This document shows, one piece after another, positions 41,612-51,238 of a stretch of 64,000 nt of DNA. Each line of letters begins with the position of its first letter. The stretch's first letter is position 1. The DNA comes from Alistipes sp. An66 (GTDB taxonomy: Bacteria; Bacteroidota; Bacteroidia; Bacteroidales; Rikenellaceae). Both the position numbers and the translations under genes were made by a program. The stretch covers positions 40,507 to 104,506 of the forward strand of contig NZ_NFHT01000010.1 in the NCBI RefSeq assembly GCF_002161445.1. Reading direction: 5' to 3'. Under the pieces are notes generated by a model that saw nothing but the letters and a program-made list of their open reading frames with translations, ran no database searches and was not told the DNA's origin.

Positions 41612-43012
41612 CTATTTCACCGCCTTCACGAGCCCCCGCTCGGCCGCCAGACGCTCCATCAGCGCATAGGCTGCGTCGTATTCGTTCGGGATCTCGCCGT
41701 CGAGGATCGCATTCTTGATCACCTCCTTGATCTCCCCGATCACCCGGCAGGGGCCGATTCCGTAGGTTTCCATGATGATCTCGCCCGTGATCGGCGGCTG
41801 GAAGTTCCGGATCCGGTCGCGCTCCTCCAAATCCTTCATCTTGCGCCGCACCAACTCGAAATTCGCCAGGTAACGCTTCACCTTCGCATCGATCCCCGAC
41901 GTGATGTCCGCCTCGCACAGCGTCATCAGCGCCTCCACGTCGTCGCCCGCCTCGAACAACAGACGCCGCACCGCCGAGTCGGTCACCAGATCCTCCGAAA
42001 GGATAATCGGGCGCAGGTGCAGGAAGACCAGCTTCTGCACGAATTTCATGTGCTCGTTCAGCGGGAGTTTCAGTTGGCGGAAGATCCCCGGGACCATCTT
42101 CGACCCGGCGACCTCGTGGCCGTGGAAGGTCCACCCCACGCGCGGGTCGTAGACCTTCGTCTGCGGCTTGCCGATGTCGTGCAGGATCGCCGCCCAGCGC
42201 AGCCACAGGTCGTCCGAACGCCGCGAAACGTTGTCCAGCACCTTCAACGTATGGTAGAAATTGTCCTTGTGGGCATGCCTGCCTCGGCGCTCGACCCCTT
42301 TCAGCGCCTGCATCTCCGGGAAAATCAGTTTCAACAGCCCCGTCATCTCCAACAGTTCGAAACCCATCGACGGGACCGGAGACAGCACGATCTTGTTCAG
42401 TTCCACGGCGATCCGTTCGCGCGAGACGATGCCGATCCGCTCCGCGTTGCGGCAGATGGCGTCGAAGGTCTCCTCCTCGATCGTGAAGCCCAGCTGCGAC
42501 GCAAACCGCACCGCCCGCATCATCCGCAGCGGGTCGTCCGAGAAGGTCACGTCCGGGTCGCACGGCGTGCGGATGATGCAATCCTCCAGGTCCGACATCC
42601 CGTCGAACGGATCGACCAGTTCGCCGAACGTCGCCCCGTTGAGCGACCATGCCATGGCGTTGATCGTGAAGTCCCGACGCCGCTGGTCGTCCTCCAGCGT
42701 CCCGGGCGCAACCTCCGGTTTGCGCGAATCGCGCGTGTAGGACTCCCTGCGCGCCCCGACGAACTCCACCTCGATCCCCCCGGCCCGGACCATCGCCGTG
42801 CCGAAGGTCTTGAAGACCGAAACCTTCGTCCGCAACTCGCGCCCCAACGCCTCGGCCAGCGCAATGCCGCTCCCGACGACCACGACGTCGATGTCCGTCG
42901 AGGGACGGTGCAGGTAGTGGTCCCGCACGTAGCCCCCGACGACGAATGCCCGCACGCCCTGCTCGTCGGCAAGACGCGAAATGCGCCGGAATATCGGATC
43001 GGTAAGCGGCAC
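41612..43012 (-). CDS. cca: CCA-adding tRNA nucleotidyltransferase with HD domain
   Basis: A 466-residue class II nucleotidyltransferase that adds or repairs the tRNA 3' CCA. The catalytic domain has FVVGGYVRD, STDIDVVVVG (metal-binding Asp pair), RRDFTINAMAW and DPLRMMRAVRFA. The HD domain has HTLKVLDNV and WAAILHDIGKP. The C-terminal helical part is normal. Whether it adds all three bases or only A cannot be read from sequence alone. SGNH hydrolase and pdxJ lie just upstream on the same strand. Confidence 0.94.
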   Translation of the reverse strand: MPLTDPIFRRISRLADEQGVRAFVVGGYVRDHYLHRPSTDIDVVVVGSGIALAEALGRELRTKVSVFKTFGTAMVRAGGIEVEFVGARRESYTRDSRKPEVAPGTLEDDQRRRDFTINAMAWSLNGATFGELVDPFDGMSDLEDCIIRTPCDPDVTFSDDPLRMMRAVRFASQLGFTIEEETFDAICRNAERIGIVSRERIAVELNKIVLSPVPSMGFELLEMTGLLKLIFPEMQALKGVERRGRHAHKDNFYHTLKVLDNVSRRSDDLWLRWAAILHDIGKPQTKVYDPRVGWTFHGHEVAGSKMVPGIFRQLKLPLNEHMKFVQKLVFLHLRPIILSEDLVTDSAVRRLLFEAGDDVEALMTLCEADITSGIDAKVKRYLANFELVRRKMKDLEERDRIRNFQPPITGEIIMETYGIGPCRVIGEIKEVIKNAILDGEIPNEYDAAYALMERLAAERGLVKAVK

Positions 43013-43016
43013 GCGG

Positions 43017-43670
43017 CTATTTCACATGGATTTTGATCGCATCCCGCCACACCAGATAGCCCGGCCCCATCAGATGCAGGCCGTCGTTCGTGTAGCGTTT
43101 GTCGAGTTTCCCCTCGTGGTCGGCCAGCGCCCCCCACACGTCGAGGTACTGGACACCCTTCTCGTCGCACAGCGCTTCGAGCCGCTTGTTCGTCGGAACG
43201 ATCAGATGCGCATGTTCGTAGTGACCCCGATATTTCGAAAAGTCCTTGCCGTTCACCGGAAGAATGCTCTGCACGTAGATCTTCGTCCACTTCGACTCCG
43301 TCTGGAAACGGTCGATCAGCCGCGCAACGTTGCGCACGATCTCCTCGGGCGAAATCCCCGCCGCCAGATCGTTCGTCCCGATCATCAGGAAGAGTTTCTT
43401 CGGATGCGCCGCAATGATCGAATCGAGCCGGTCGAGCAGCCAGGCTGTGCGGTCGCCGCTGATCCCGCGGTTCTTCACGTGGCGGTTCTGGAACAACTCC
43501 GCCCACTCGCATCCGTCGGTGATCGAGTTGCCCAGGAACACGATGTCGCTCGAATGCAGCGGCAGAACGTTGAAAAGGCTCCGCCGCTGGTAGTGGTATT
43601 CGCCCTGGGCGAAGGCCGCACCGGCAACCCACAGCGCGGCAACAAGAATCAGAATGCGTTTCATGTTCAT
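43017..43670 (-). CDS. Secreted SGNH/GDSL hydrolase
   Basis: A 217-residue exported esterase-like protein: signal peptide (residues 1-21, ending GAAFA) and the four SGNH blocks. Block I is [10 protein letters not shown] (nucleophile Ser), block [11 protein letters not shown], block III IGTNDL, and block V DGLHL with catalytic Asp and His. It resembles Bacteroidetes sialate or acyl-sugar esterases. The ATG overlaps the pdxJ stop by four bases; a second Met two codons in is also possible. The gap to cca is 4 bp, so the three form an operon. Confidence 0.88.
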   Translation of the reverse strand: MNMKRILILVAALWVAGAAFAQGEYHYQRRSLFNVLPLHSSDIVFLGNSITDGCEWAELFQNRHVKNRGISGDRTAWLLDRLDSIIAAHPKKLFLMIGTNDLAAGISPEEIVRNVARLIDRFQTESKWTKIYVQSILPVNGKDFSKYRGHYEHAHLIVPTNKRLEALCDEKGVQYLDVWGALADHEGKLDKRYTNDGLHLMGPGYLVWRDAIKIHVK

Positions 43671-44386
43671 GCGTTTTTAAGTTCCCGGCGGTAGAGCTGC
43701 ACGGTATTTTCCAGTCCGTAATAGAGGGCGTCGCTGATCAGCGCGTGTCCGATCGAGACCTCGTCGGTCCAGGGGATGCGCTCCACGTAGCTGCGGAGGT
43801 TCTCCAACGACAGGTCGTGCCCCGCATTCAGACCCAGCCCCTGCCGGCGCGCCTCCTCGGCAGCCGCCACATAGGGCGCCACGGCCCGCGCCGGATCCGC
43901 GGGATATTCCCGGGCATAGGCCTCGGTGTAGAGCTCCACCCGGTCGGCGCCGCACGCCTTCGCCCCGGCAACCATCGCCGGAACCGGGTCCACGAAGATC
44001 GAAACCCGGATGCCCCGTTCGTGGAAACGCCGCGTCACGTCGGTCAGGAACTCCCGGTGCGCCAGCGTGTCCCAGCCGGCATTCGACGTGATGGCGTCGT
44101 GGGCGTCCGGGACGAGCGTCACCTGCGACGGGACAACTTCCAGCACCAAATCCACGAACGACGGGATGGGATTTCCCTCGATGTTCAGTTCCGTCGTCAG
44201 GACCCGTTTCAGGTTCCGCACGTCGTCATAACGGATATGGCGCCCGTCCGGACGCGGATGTACCGTAATTCCGTCCGCACCGAAGCGCTCGATGTCCGTG
44301 GCGGCCCGCACCACGTCGGGAAGATTGCCCCCGCGGGAATTCCGGATCACGGCAATCTTATTGATATTTACACTCAATTTTGTCAT
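43667..44386 (-). CDS. pdxJ: Pyridoxine 5'-phosphate synthase
   Basis: A 239-residue TIM-barrel enzyme joining 1-deoxyxylulose 5-phosphate with aminoacetone 3-phosphate. It begins [20 protein letters not shown], with [22 protein letters not shown]-like [35 protein letters not shown] and [15 protein letters not shown]. The ATG at 44386 fits the family; the longer reading to 44452 crosses the divergent nadK promoter. First gene of the pdxJ-SGNH-cca unit. Confidence 0.96.
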   Translation of the reverse strand: MTKLSVNINKIAVIRNSRGGNLPDVVRAATDIERFGADGITVHPRPDGRHIRYDDVRNLKRVLTTELNIEGNPIPSFVDLVLEVVPSQVTLVPDAHDAITSNAGWDTLAHREFLTDVTRRFHERGIRVSIFVDPVPAMVAGAKACGADRVELYTEAYAREYPADPARAVAPYVAAAEEARRQGLGLNAGHDLSLENLRSYVERIPWTDEVSIGHALISDALYYGLENTVQLYRRELKNA

Positions 44387-44395
44387 AAATTTCGC

Positions 44396-44403
44396 TATAT
44401 TTG
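44396..44403 (+). promoter_or_regulatory. -7 element (TATATTTG) for nadK
   Basis: Exact TAnnTTTG, 99 bp before the nadK ATG. The leader in between holds nothing recognisable. Confidence 0.55.
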
Positions 44404-44502
44404 CGTCGATATGCCAGCCTTCCGTATCCCGACGCCGCGCCGAACGCGGCACAAGGAGACTTCCGGCGTGGTAAAGTTACGGATTTTTTCGAAACTCCGC
44501 GG

Positions 44503-45381
44503 ATGAAAATCATACTTTTTTCCCGCCCCAGGGTCGCACACAAACCCGAAGTGCTGCGCGAAATGCTCCGCGCCATCGAACAACTCGGATTCGACTTCGC
44601 CGTCAACGTGGAGTTCGCACCCATCCTCCGGCATGCCACCGGATGCACCCTCCCGCCCCGCAGAATCTACGGCCAACAGGTCGGCGACCAGCCCGTCAAC
44701 TCGCTCATGATCTGCTACGGCGGCGACGGAACCCTGCTCGAAGGCGTACATCGTCTCCACGGCGCCCCCATCCCCGTCATGGGCATCAACGCCGGGCACC
44801 TCGGATTCCTCACCAGCGCCCCCAACAGCGACATCGGACTCCTCTTCCGCCAGATCGCCGAGGGCCGCATCCAGACCGAACCCCGCTCGCTGCTCCACGT
44901 CGAGGGCGTCTTTCCCCAGCAGCCCGACTCCTATCTGGCGCTCAACGAATTCACCGTCCAGCGCCACGGCGCCGGCATGATCTCCGTGGAGACCCGCGTC
45001 GACGGGCAATTGGTCGGAACCTATCACGGCGACGGGCTCATCGTCTCGACCCCCACCGGCTCCACGGCCTATTCGCTCAGCGCCGGAGGCCCCGTCGTGG
45101 CCCCGACGTGCCGCTGCCTGATCATCTCGCCCCTCGCGCCCCACAACCTCACGATGCGGCCCGTCGTAATCCCCGATTCGAGCGTTATCTCGTTCCAGGT
45201 CCAGGCCCGGCGCTCCGACGCTTTCGTCACCCTCGACAACCGGAACTACCCCGTCCCCCACGGCGCCACGTTCACCATCCGACGCGCCGACCAGCCCATT
45301 TTTCTCGCCGTGCCGCACAATATATCATTTTACGACACGTTACGCAATAAGATGATGTGGGGAATCGACATACGCAGTTAG
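44503..45381 (+). CDS. nadK: NAD kinase
   Basis: A 292-residue NAD kinase that makes NADP. Motifs: CYGGDGTLLEG (GGDGT phosphate loop), GINAGHLGFLT, LNEFTVQRHG and the TPTGSTAYSLSAGGPVV glycine-rich segment. Normal length. The ATG at 44503 is chosen over an in-frame start at 44401 that lies on the -7 element. Confidence 0.96.
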   Translation: MKIILFSRPRVAHKPEVLREMLRAIEQLGFDFAVNVEFAPILRHATGCTLPPRRIYGQQVGDQPVNSLMICYGGDGTLLEGVHRLHGAPIPVMGINAGHLGFLTSAPNSDIGLLFRQIAEGRIQTEPRSLLHVEGVFPQQPDSYLALNEFTVQRHGAGMISVETRVDGQLVGTYHGDGLIVSTPTGSTAYSLSAGGPVVAPTCRCLIISPLAPHNLTMRPVVIPDSSVISFQVQARRSDAFVTLDNRNYPVPHGATFTIRRADQPIFLAVPHNISFYDTLRNKMMWGIDIRS

Positions 45382-45432
45382 GTACGGAGCATCATTTATC
45401 GGTTTTTTTCCGGCAGTTAACAGATTTTTCCC

Positions 45433-45440
45433 TATATTTG
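45433..45440 (+). promoter_or_regulatory. -7 element (TATATTTG) for uppS
   Basis: Exact TAnnTTTG ending only nine bases before the ATG, so the mRNA would be nearly leaderless. Confidence 0.6.
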
Positions 45441-45449
45441 TGCCCTACT

Positions 45450-46166
45450 ATGAGCGAGCAGAGACGCATACCGCAACACGTCGCCATCATCATGGACGGA
45501 AACGGCCGCTGGGCCGAACTGCGCGGACTGGAACGTCACCAAGGCCATGCGGCCGGCGTGGAACCCGTCCGTGCGGCGTTGCGCGCGGCCGCACGCCACG
45601 GCGTGCAGGTCCTCACCCTCTATGCGTTCTCGACCGAAAACTGGGGACGCCCCGCTCCCGAAGTCGACGCCCTGATGGAGCTCTTCTGCCAGTGCGTCGT
45701 CAGCGAGGCCCCCGAACTCGTCCGGCAGGGTGTCCGCGTCCGCATGATCGGCCAGCGCGAACGTTTCTCCGAAAAGGTCCGCACGGCCCTCGAACAAATC
45801 GAACGGCAGACCGCCGGGGGCCGGACCCTGACCCTCGTCCTCGCCCTCAACTACTCCTCGCGCAGCGAAATAACCCGCGCCGTGCAGCGCATCGCACGCC
45901 GGGTCGCCGACAAAGAGATCCGGCCCGAGGAGATCTGCGAATCCACCATCACGGAAAACCTCGATACGGCACCCTATCCCGATCCCGACCTGATCATCCG
46001 CACCAGCGGAGAACAACGCCTGAGCAACTTCCTCCTCTGGCAGGCCTCCTATGCGGAGTTCTGGTTCCCCGAGGTGCTCTGGCCCGATTTTACGGAAGAG
46101 ACCTTCGATCAGGCCATCGAGGAGTATGCCCGACGCGACCGCCGTTTCGGTCTCGTGACCAAGTAA
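45450..46166 (+). CDS. uppS: Undecaprenyl diphosphate synthase (cis-prenyltransferase)
   Basis: A 238-residue UPPS that makes the C55 carrier lipid for wall and glycan synthesis. Motifs: HVAIIMDGNGRWAELRG (catalytic Asp), GHAAGVEPVR, LTLYAFSTENWGRP, LNYSSRSEI and DLIIRTSGEQRLSNFLLWQ. Start at 45450 (MSEQRRIPQHV) is the family start. It lies upstream of bamA (33 bp gap), the order common in Bacteroidetes. Confidence 0.97.
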   Translation: MSEQRRIPQHVAIIMDGNGRWAELRGLERHQGHAAGVEPVRAALRAAARHGVQVLTLYAFSTENWGRPAPEVDALMELFCQCVVSEAPELVRQGVRVRMIGQRERFSEKVRTALEQIERQTAGGRTLTLVLALNYSSRSEITRAVQRIARRVADKEIRPEEICESTITENLDTAPYPDPDLIIRTSGEQRLSNFLLWQASYAEFWFPEVLWPDFTEETFDQAIEEYARRDRRFGLVTK

Positions 46167-46199
46167 ATGAAGTTTCAGTTTGACAACAGACGATAATAG

Positions 46200-48743
46200 A
46201 TGAACTGTTCCCGTAAGATATTCATGGCAGCCGCCCTTCTCCTGCTCGGCTGCACGAATATGTTCGCCCAAGAGCGGATCCCCCAGGATTCCACGGCCCA
46301 GGAGCCCCGTCCGGCCGTCCCGGAAAACGCCCCGATGTTCAAAAACAGCGGCGAGCCCAAACTTTACTACATCCGCAAAATCAACGTCCACGGCATAAAA
46401 TACCTCAACCCCGACGTCCTCAAATCATCCGCAGGTCTCATCGAGGGCGACTCGATCTACCTGCCCAGCAACTTCATCGCAAACGCCATCACCCGGTTTT
46501 GGAGCCAGCGCTTCTTCTCCGACGTGAAGATCGGCGCCGAAATCGACGGCGACAGCCTCGACCTCGAAGTCTTCCTCAAAGAGCGGCCCCGCGTCTACAA
46601 CTGGGCCTTCGAGGGTATCTCCAAAGGCAAGCAGAAGGACCTGCTCGAAAAACTCAAACTCAAACGCGGAAGCGAACTCTCCGACTACGTCATCGACAAG
46701 AACAAGAAGCTCATCCGCGACTACTGGTCCGAAAAGGGCTTCCGCAACACCGAGGTCGACGTACGCATCGACAACGACACGCTCCGACCCGGACAGGCCG
46801 TGAACGTCACCTTCCTGATCGACCGCAAGGAGAAGGTCAAAATCGGCCGGATCAACTTCATCGGAAACGAACAGTTCAAGGACAAGCGCCTGCGCCGCAC
46901 CTTCAAGAAAACCCACCAGAAGTCCATCAACTTCTTCAAGGGCGCCAAACTCAACGAAACGGACTACGAGGCCGACAAGGAGCTGCTCATCGACTTCTAC
47001 AACTCGAAGGGATACCGCAACGCCAACATCGTCCGCGACTCGATCTACCCGATCAACGAAAAACGGATCGGAATCGACCTCGAAGTCTCCGAAGGCAACA
47101 AATACTACATCCGCAACGTCTCGTGGGTCGGCAACTCGGTCTATGAGACCGACGACCTGCAACGCATGTTCGGCGTCAAGACGGGCGACACCTACGACAA
47201 GAAGACCATGCACAAACGACTCGGCATCGGCAAGGAGACCGATCCCGAAGCCATGTCCGTGTCGTCGCTCTACCAGAACGAGGGATACCTCATGTCGCAG
47301 ATCGAACCCGCCGAGACGATCATCGGTGCCGACTCGATCGACATCGAGGTCAAGGTCTTCGAGGGCAAGCAGTTCACCATCAACAACGTCGGCATCTCCG
47401 GCAACCAGAGAGTCGACGACGAGGTCATCCGCCGCGAACTCTACACCCGCCCGGGAGAACTCTACAACCGCTCGCTGCTGATGCAGACCATCCGCACGCT
47501 GGGTTCCATGGGGCACTTCAACCCCGAGGCCATCATGCCCGACATCAAACCCGTCACGAACGAGCTGGTCGACATCAACTGGCCCCTCGAAGAGCAGGCT
47601 TCCGACCAGTTCAACATCGCCGGAGGTTGGGGTTCGGGCACCTTCGTGGGATCGGTCGGCATCACGCTGAACAACCTCTCGGTCAAGAACTTCTTCAAGA
47701 AGGGCGCGTGGAGGCCCTACCCCATGGGCCAGAACCAGCGGCTCTCGCTCTCGGCACAGACCAACGGCACCTATTACAAGGCCTTCGCGTTGAGCTTCAC
47801 CGACCCCTGGCTCGGCGGCAAGAAACCCAACTCGTTCACCTTCTCGGCCCACATCTCCGAGCAGAACAACGCCTACTACGTCTGGCAGACCGCCACGCAG
47901 TACTTCCGGACCTACGGTGTCGCCGCCGGTCTCGGAAAGCGCCTCAACTGGCCCGACCCCTACTTCACGTTCTACGCCGAGGCCAGCTACGAACGCTACA
48001 ACCTGAAAAACTGGACCGGATTCGTCGTCGAAAACGGAAACTCCAACCTCCTTTCGCTCAAACTCGTCTTCGGACGAAACTCCGTCGACCAGCCCATCTA
48101 CCCGCGCCGCGGTTCGGAGTTCAGTGCCTCGGTGCAGGCCACGCTCCCCTACTCGCTCTGGGACGGAAAGGACTACTCCGACCAGTCGATGAGCGACCAG
48201 GACCGCTACCGCTGGATCGAGTTCCACAAGTGGCAGTTCAAGGCCCAGTGGTTCCAGGGATTCCTCAACAACTCGAACCTCGTGCTGATGCTCAAAGCCG
48301 AGATGGGATACCTCGGAAGCTACAACAAGAACAAGGTCTCGCCCTTCCAGCGCTATGAAGTCGGCGGCGACGGAATGACCGGATACAACATCTACGGTAT
48401 CGACATCATCGGCATGCGCGGTTACGAGGACGGAGCCCTCGACCCCTCGAACTACTACTCGCGCGGATACAACAAGTACACCGCCGAGCTGCGATACCCG
48501 ATCATCCTCAAACCCTCGTCGCAGATCTATGTCCTCGGATTCCTCGAAGGCGGTAATGCCTTCGACTCCTGGAAGGAGTTCTCGCCCTTCAAGATCAAGC
48601 GCTCGGCCGGTTTCGGCGTGCGGCTCTATCTGCCCGTGGTCGGCATGCTCGGAATCGACTGGGGTTACGGATTCGATCCCCCGGCCAACTCCACGACCAA
48701 GAGCGGCAGCCAGTTCCACTTCGTACTCGGACAGCAGTTCTAA
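46200..48743 (+). CDS. bamA: Outer membrane protein assembly factor BamA
   Basis: An 847-residue Omp85 protein. Signal peptide (hydrophobic 7-17, cleavage near FAQ), five POTRA-like repeats (for example VKIGRINFIGNEQFKDKRLRRTF, KYYIRNVSWVGNSVYE, KQFTINNVGISGNQRV) and a C-terminal 16-strand barrel. The barrel ends in SQFHFVLGQQF, with the terminal aromatic residue; the internal segment GIDIIGMRGYEDG corresponds to the conserved VRGY-type lid-lock motif. It inserts beta-barrel proteins into the outer membrane. Followed by two skp-like genes. Confidence 0.95.
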   Translation: MNCSRKIFMAAALLLLGCTNMFAQERIPQDSTAQEPRPAVPENAPMFKNSGEPKLYYIRKINVHGIKYLNPDVLKSSAGLIEGDSIYLPSNFIANAITRFWSQRFFSDVKIGAEIDGDSLDLEVFLKERPRVYNWAFEGISKGKQKDLLEKLKLKRGSELSDYVIDKNKKLIRDYWSEKGFRNTEVDVRIDNDTLRPGQAVNVTFLIDRKEKVKIGRINFIGNEQFKDKRLRRTFKKTHQKSINFFKGAKLNETDYEADKELLIDFYNSKGYRNANIVRDSIYPINEKRIGIDLEVSEGNKYYIRNVSWVGNSVYETDDLQRMFGVKTGDTYDKKTMHKRLGIGKETDPEAMSVSSLYQNEGYLMSQIEPAETIIGADSIDIEVKVFEGKQFTINNVGISGNQRVDDEVIRRELYTRPGELYNRSLLMQTIRTLGSMGHFNPEAIMPDIKPVTNELVDINWPLEEQASDQFNIAGGWGSGTFVGSVGITLNNLSVKNFFKKGAWRPYPMGQNQRLSLSAQTNGTYYKAFALSFTDPWLGGKKPNSFTFSAHISEQNNAYYVWQTATQYFRTYGVAAGLGKRLNWPDPYFTFYAEASYERYNLKNWTGFVVENGNSNLLSLKLVFGRNSVDQPIYPRRGSEFSASVQATLPYSLWDGKDYSDQSMSDQDRYRWIEFHKWQFKAQWFQGFLNNSNLVLMLKAEMGYLGSYNKNKVSPFQRYEVGGDGMTGYNIYGIDIIGMRGYEDGALDPSNYYSRGYNKYTAELRYPIILKPSSQIYVLGFLEGGNAFDSWKEFSPFKIKRSAGFGVRLYLPVVGMLGIDWGYGFDPPANSTTKSGSQFHFVLGQQF

Positions 48744-48836
48744 AATCAGCCTGATGGCAATAAATTTGAAAGAAAAGAGTTATATTTATGACAACAACTC
48801 CGGATTTCCCGGAAGCGACACTTAAAATTTCAAATT

Positions 48837-49346
48837 ATGAAACGGCTGATCTCAATAGCGGCAGGTCTGCTCATGGCAGGAGTCGTCACGGCTCAAAATT
48901 ACATAATCGTCAACAGCGAGAAGATCTTCAAGTCGATGGAGATCTACAACAGCGCCATCGAAGAGTTGGATTCGCTGGCCAAACAGTATCAGAAACAGGT
49001 GGATGAGAAGTTCGCCGAGGTCGAGTCCCTCTACAACACCTACCAGTACCAGAAGGCTTCGCTCTCGTCGTCCGCCCGCCAGGCCCGCGAAAACCAGATC
49101 CTCGCCAAGGAGAAGGAGGCCCAGGAGTATCAGGAAAGCCTCTTCGGAAAGGAGGGTGTGCTGATGAAAACCCGCATCGAAAAGATCTCGCCGATCCAGA
49201 AGCGGGTCTTCGCCGCCATCGAGGCCTATGCCAAAGAGATCGGCGCCGACCTCGTGCTCGACTCGTCGAACAACCCCACGCTGCTCTACAACAACCCCAC
49301 GGTCGAACGCACCCAGCAGATCATCGACCTGCTGAAACAACAGTAG
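48837..49346 (+). CDS. OmpH/Skp family periplasmic chaperone (first copy)
   Basis: A 169-residue exported protein: signal peptide cleaved near VTAQ, then NYIIVNSEKIFKSMEIYN, a long charged helical hairpin (EELDSLAKQYQKQVDEKFAEVES, RQARENQILAKEKEAQEY) and a closing beta segment GADLVLDSSNNPTLLYNNP. This is the OmpH/Skp jellyfish-tentacle layout. It holds unfolded outer-membrane proteins on their way to BamA, which is the gene just upstream. Confidence 0.9.
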   Translation: MKRLISIAAGLLMAGVVTAQNYIIVNSEKIFKSMEIYNSAIEELDSLAKQYQKQVDEKFAEVESLYNTYQYQKASLSSSARQARENQILAKEKEAQEYQESLFGKEGVLMKTRIEKISPIQKRVFAAIEAYAKEIGADLVLDSSNNPTLLYNNPTVERTQQIIDLLKQQ

Positions 49347-49375
49347 AAACATCAAAACATTAACGCATAAGTTTT

Positions 49376-49918
49376 ATGAAAAAAGCACTTAAATTAACCC
49401 TTGCAGTCGTGCTGTTGACGGGTTCCACGTCGCTCTTCGCCCAGAAGTTCGGACGCATCAACACGCAGGAGATCATCATGTCGATGCCCGAAACCAAGAC
49501 CATGCAGACCAACATGGAAACCTATGCACAGGAGCTCCAGGACAACATCGAGACGATGCAGGTCGAGTTCAACACCAAGTTGCAGGATTTCCAGAAGAAC
49601 TTCAACACGCTCACCGACATCGCCAAGGAGATGAAGGAGAAGGATCTGAATGACTTGCAGAACCGCATCCGTGAGTTCCAGGAGCGCGCACAGCAGGAGT
49701 ATCAGAAGAAACAGAACGAACTCCTCGCCCCGATCATCGAGAAGGCCAAGAACGCCATCGACAAGATCTCGGCGGCCGGCGGATACCTGGTTGTCTTCGA
49801 CACCTCGACGGGCTCGCTGGCCTATTTCGACGAGGCAAACCTCACCGACATCGCTCCCGAAGTCAAGAAGGAACTCGGCATCACCGAAGAACCTGCGGCC
49901 ACGCCCGCAGCCGAATAA
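49376..49918 (+). CDS. OmpH/Skp family periplasmic chaperone (second copy)
   Basis: A 180-residue exported Skp/OmpH protein: signal peptide ending LFAQ, FGRINTQEIIMSMPETK (first beta-helix unit), a long coiled-coil hairpin (KLQDFQKNFNTLTDIAKEMKE to RAQQEYQKKQNELL), and GGYLVVFDTSTGSLAYFDEANLTDIAPEV. A short Pro/Ala/Glu tail follows. Two non-identical skp genes after bamA is the usual Bacteroidetes arrangement. Gap to the first copy is 29 bp. Confidence 0.9.
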   Translation: MKKALKLTLAVVLLTGSTSLFAQKFGRINTQEIIMSMPETKTMQTNMETYAQELQDNIETMQVEFNTKLQDFQKNFNTLTDIAKEMKEKDLNDLQNRIREFQERAQQEYQKKQNELLAPIIEKAKNAIDKISAAGGYLVVFDTSTGSLAYFDEANLTDIAPEVKKELGITEEPAATPAAE

Positions 49919-49953
49919 TCGGTCCGAAGCCTGATTCCGAGATTTTCCCCATG

Positions 49954-49983
49954 ACGCCGGATCCTTTCGAAGGGATCCGGCGT
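49954..49983 (+). terminator. Hairpin terminator after the second skp gene
   Basis: Perfect 11-pair stem ACGCCGGATCC/GGATCCGGCGT with an 8-base loop. The following T-rich stretch is weak (TTCGCTTT). Confidence 0.75.
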
Positions 49984-49991
49984 TCGCTTTG

Positions 49992-50102
49992 CAGAACAGG
50001 ACAGGGCTGGGCCGGAGAGGAGCGGAGCAGAGCAGAGAGAAGTGGAGAGGACAAAGCAGAGCAGGACAGGACAAGGCAGGGCTGGCAAGGCTGGCAGGGC
50101 TG
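49992..50102 (+). repeat. Purine-rich low-complexity tract after the skp terminator
   Basis: About 110 bases of short, repeated purine-rich words: GGACAGG/GGACAAGG, GAGCAGAGCAGAG, and two GGCTGGCA copies close together. It has no frame conserved with a known protein and no stable stem. Similar in character, though not in sequence unit, to the tract after zapA. Confidence 0.75.
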
Positions 50103-50181
50103 CCGTTCCTCAAAATGGAGCGCGTAGTGTTCATTATGTCGCATAAAAAGACGATTCGGGGACTCTTTCCCGTTATAGACA

Positions 50182-50189
50182 TAAATTTG
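50182..50189 (+). promoter_or_regulatory. -7 element (TAAATTTG) for the AraC-type regulator
   Basis: Exact TAnnTTTG 19 bp before the ATG at 50209. Confidence 0.5.
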
Positions 50190-50208
50190 TGCAAACTTTT
50201 TACGTCCC

Positions 50209-51120
50209 ATGAACAGAGAATCTGCCTCCGCACCGATAAACCGCTTCACCCTGCAAGAACTGATCACGATCTCGGGCGGCGAGAGCCGTCCGGGGCTGAT
50301 GGGCGAGTGCCTTGCCGCCAGCACGGAATCGCATCTGCAAGCCTTCCGCTACCCGTGCCGCATCAACGCCTTCATCATCGGCGTCGGGACCGAGGGCGAA
50401 GCCTCCGGGCTGCTCAACCTGCAAGAGTTCCGGCTCAAAAAGGATTCGATGTTCATATTCAGCCCGAACAGCATCCTGCAAGCCCGTTCGGCCGAGTCCG
50501 TAAAGGCACACGTGATCGCCATCTCGCCGGATTTCCTCAAACGCATCAACCTCGACACCAAACGCATGCTGCCGCTGTTCCTGCAATTCACGGCCTGTCC
50601 GTGTCTGGAAATCTCCCACAAGGAGTGTCAGGCTCTGCGGAATTTCATCGTTCTGATCGAACAGGAGCTCAAAGGTCCCGAGAGCGAATTCTCGGCCGAA
50701 ATCATCGGCGGTCTGATTTCCAGCATGCTCTACAAGGTCGGGGAGATCCTGCGGCGTTATCTGGCGGAACACCCCGAAATCGAAAACCCCGACCGCAGCC
50801 GGGCCAAAGAGTATTTCACGCAGTTCACACAGCTCCTCGGCCAACACTACAAGCACGAACGAAGCGTCGGATTCTACGCCCGGCAGCTGTGCATCACCCC
50901 GAAATACCTCACGACACTCATCAAACGCATCAGCGGGAAATCCGCGTCGGAATGGATCGACAGCTTCGTCATTCTCGAAGCCAAGACGCTGCTCAAATAC
51001 TCCGACATGAGCGTGCAGGAGATCGCCTACGCACTGAACTTCCCGAACCAGTCGTTCTTCGGCAGCTATTTCAAGCGCAACACCGGCATGTCGCCCTCCC
51101 ACTACAAGGCCCAACCGTAA
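50209..51120 (+). CDS. AraC family transcriptional regulator
   Basis: A 303-residue regulator. The N-terminal part (about 1-170) resembles a cupin-type sensing domain without a recognisable ligand motif. The C-terminal part carries two helix-turn-helix units: SVGFYARQLCITPKYLTTLIKRISGKS and MSVQEIAYALNFPNQSFFGSYFKRNTGMSPSHYK, the latter being the AraC signature. Target genes are unknown; the next gene, tamB, lies 118 bp downstream and could be neighbour by chance. Single gene with its own -7 element. Confidence 0.92.
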   Translation: MNRESASAPINRFTLQELITISGGESRPGLMGECLAASTESHLQAFRYPCRINAFIIGVGTEGEASGLLNLQEFRLKKDSMFIFSPNSILQARSAESVKAHVIAISPDFLKRINLDTKRMLPLFLQFTACPCLEISHKECQALRNFIVLIEQELKGPESEFSAEIIGGLISSMLYKVGEILRRYLAEHPEIENPDRSRAKEYFTQFTQLLGQHYKHERSVGFYARQLCITPKYLTTLIKRISGKSASEWIDSFVILEAKTLLKYSDMSVQEIAYALNFPNQSFFGSYFKRNTGMSPSHYKAQP

Positions 51121-51238
51121 AACGCCCCTCGAAAAAGACGCTGCACACGCTCTTTCGGACCTTTTTTTGCCGCGGAGGAAGATTTAATCGTCCGCTTTTT
51201 GTACCTTGCAGGAGAATTTCCGAGTTTTCCGGTCGATC

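Noticed and set aside
46425..48719. A 764-codon minus-strand open frame opposite bamA
   Set aside because: BamA on the plus strand is unambiguous. The antisense translation is low-complexity, as expected from codon bias.
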